From: Candidatus Sulfotelmatobacter sp.
Lineage (GTDB): Bacteria > Acidobacteriota > Terriglobia > Terriglobales > Acidobacteriaceae
Reading direction: 5' to 3'
Assembly: GCA_030037575.1 (NCBI GenBank)
Contig: JASHRB010000741.1
Span: 1 to 15,654, forward strand
DNA length: 15,654 bases
A program made the position numbers and the translations under genes. A model generated the notes under the pieces. It was not told the DNA's origin. It saw only the letters and a program-made list of their open reading frames with translations, and searched no databases. Shown one piece after another: positions 15,595 through 15,654 of this stretch (positions are counted from its first letter, which is position 1; each line of letters begins with the position of its first letter).

Positions 15595-15654
15595 ATGCAA
15601 ATTGGCGAGGTTGCTGAACAGACTGCGTTGACCGTCGATGCGATCCGGTTCTAC
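15595..15654 (+). CDS. MerR-family transcriptional regulator, N-terminus only (cut by window edge)
   Basis: The 20 residues present, MQIGEVAEQTALTVDAIRFY, are the winged helix-turn-helix start of MerR-family regulators (IGEVA... DAIRFYE). ATG 15595 has GGGGAG at 15582-15587 with a seven-base spacer, which decides against the in-frame ATG at 15580. The FY ending fits the heavy-metal branch (MerR, ZntR, CadR, CueR) better than multidrug ones, and the zntA-like promoter upstream supports that, but the metal-binding C-terminus lies outside the window, so the metal cannot be named. Confidence 0.85.
   Translation, partial: MQIGEVAEQTALTVDAIRFY

Overview
The window looks like chromosomal DNA of a soil-type Acidobacteriota bacterium. 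I infer this from gene content, not from a search: an ABC-2 permease fused to an M1 aminopeptidase, a remnant of a GloVer-type tandem-repeat secreted protein, an RsbU/SpoIIE-like phosphatase remnant, a secreted protein of PEP-CTERM-like appearance at the left edge, and a response regulator coupled to a tiny zinc-ribbon protein. No rRNA, tRNA, CRISPR array, insertion sequence or phage module was found.

Layout, left to right. 1-256 (-) is the N-terminal part of a secreted protein. 601-1614 (+) is an intact radical SAM protein of the SplB/PA0069 type. 1727-2392 (+) is a decayed SpoIIE/PP2C phosphatase gene with two frame changes, one internal stop and a missing catalytic core. Convergent to it, 2463-3602 (-) is a Rieske non-heme iron oxygenase alpha subunit, preceded and overlapped by a 28-codon ORF with a strong ribosome binding site. 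4047-4949 and 4953-8559 (+) form a two-gene ABC exporter operon; the second gene is a permease/M1-peptidase fusion whose frame is broken by one extra G inside the zinc-site coding region. 8616-9093 (+) is a scrambled GloVer/IPT-type remnant. 9595-10199 (+) is a two-gene unit with an ATGA overlap: a stand-alone receiver domain and a 59-residue Cys/His protein. 10585-12030 (-) is a group II PLP-dependent decarboxylase. 12243-13154 (-) is a four-helix membrane protein with two CxxC pairs in its tail. 13339-13434 (+) looks like a truncated small acidobacterial gene. 13734-14885 (+) is a secreted protein of unknown function, 15044-15304 (+) is a small unknown protein, and the right edge opens into a MerR-family regulator behind a textbook MerR-type promoter.

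The genes do not form one pathway. The clearest functional units are the ABC/M1 operon, the receiver/zinc-ribbon pair and the MerR gene with its operator. Two themes recur: gene decay (three remnants plus a homopolymer frameshift in an otherwise intact 1201-codon gene) and small Cys-rich proteins of unknown role. The best candidates for something undescribed are the receiver/zinc-ribbon pair, the Cys-tailed membrane protein and the overlapping short ORF in front of the Rieske oxygenase. I see no strong evidence for a large novel system.
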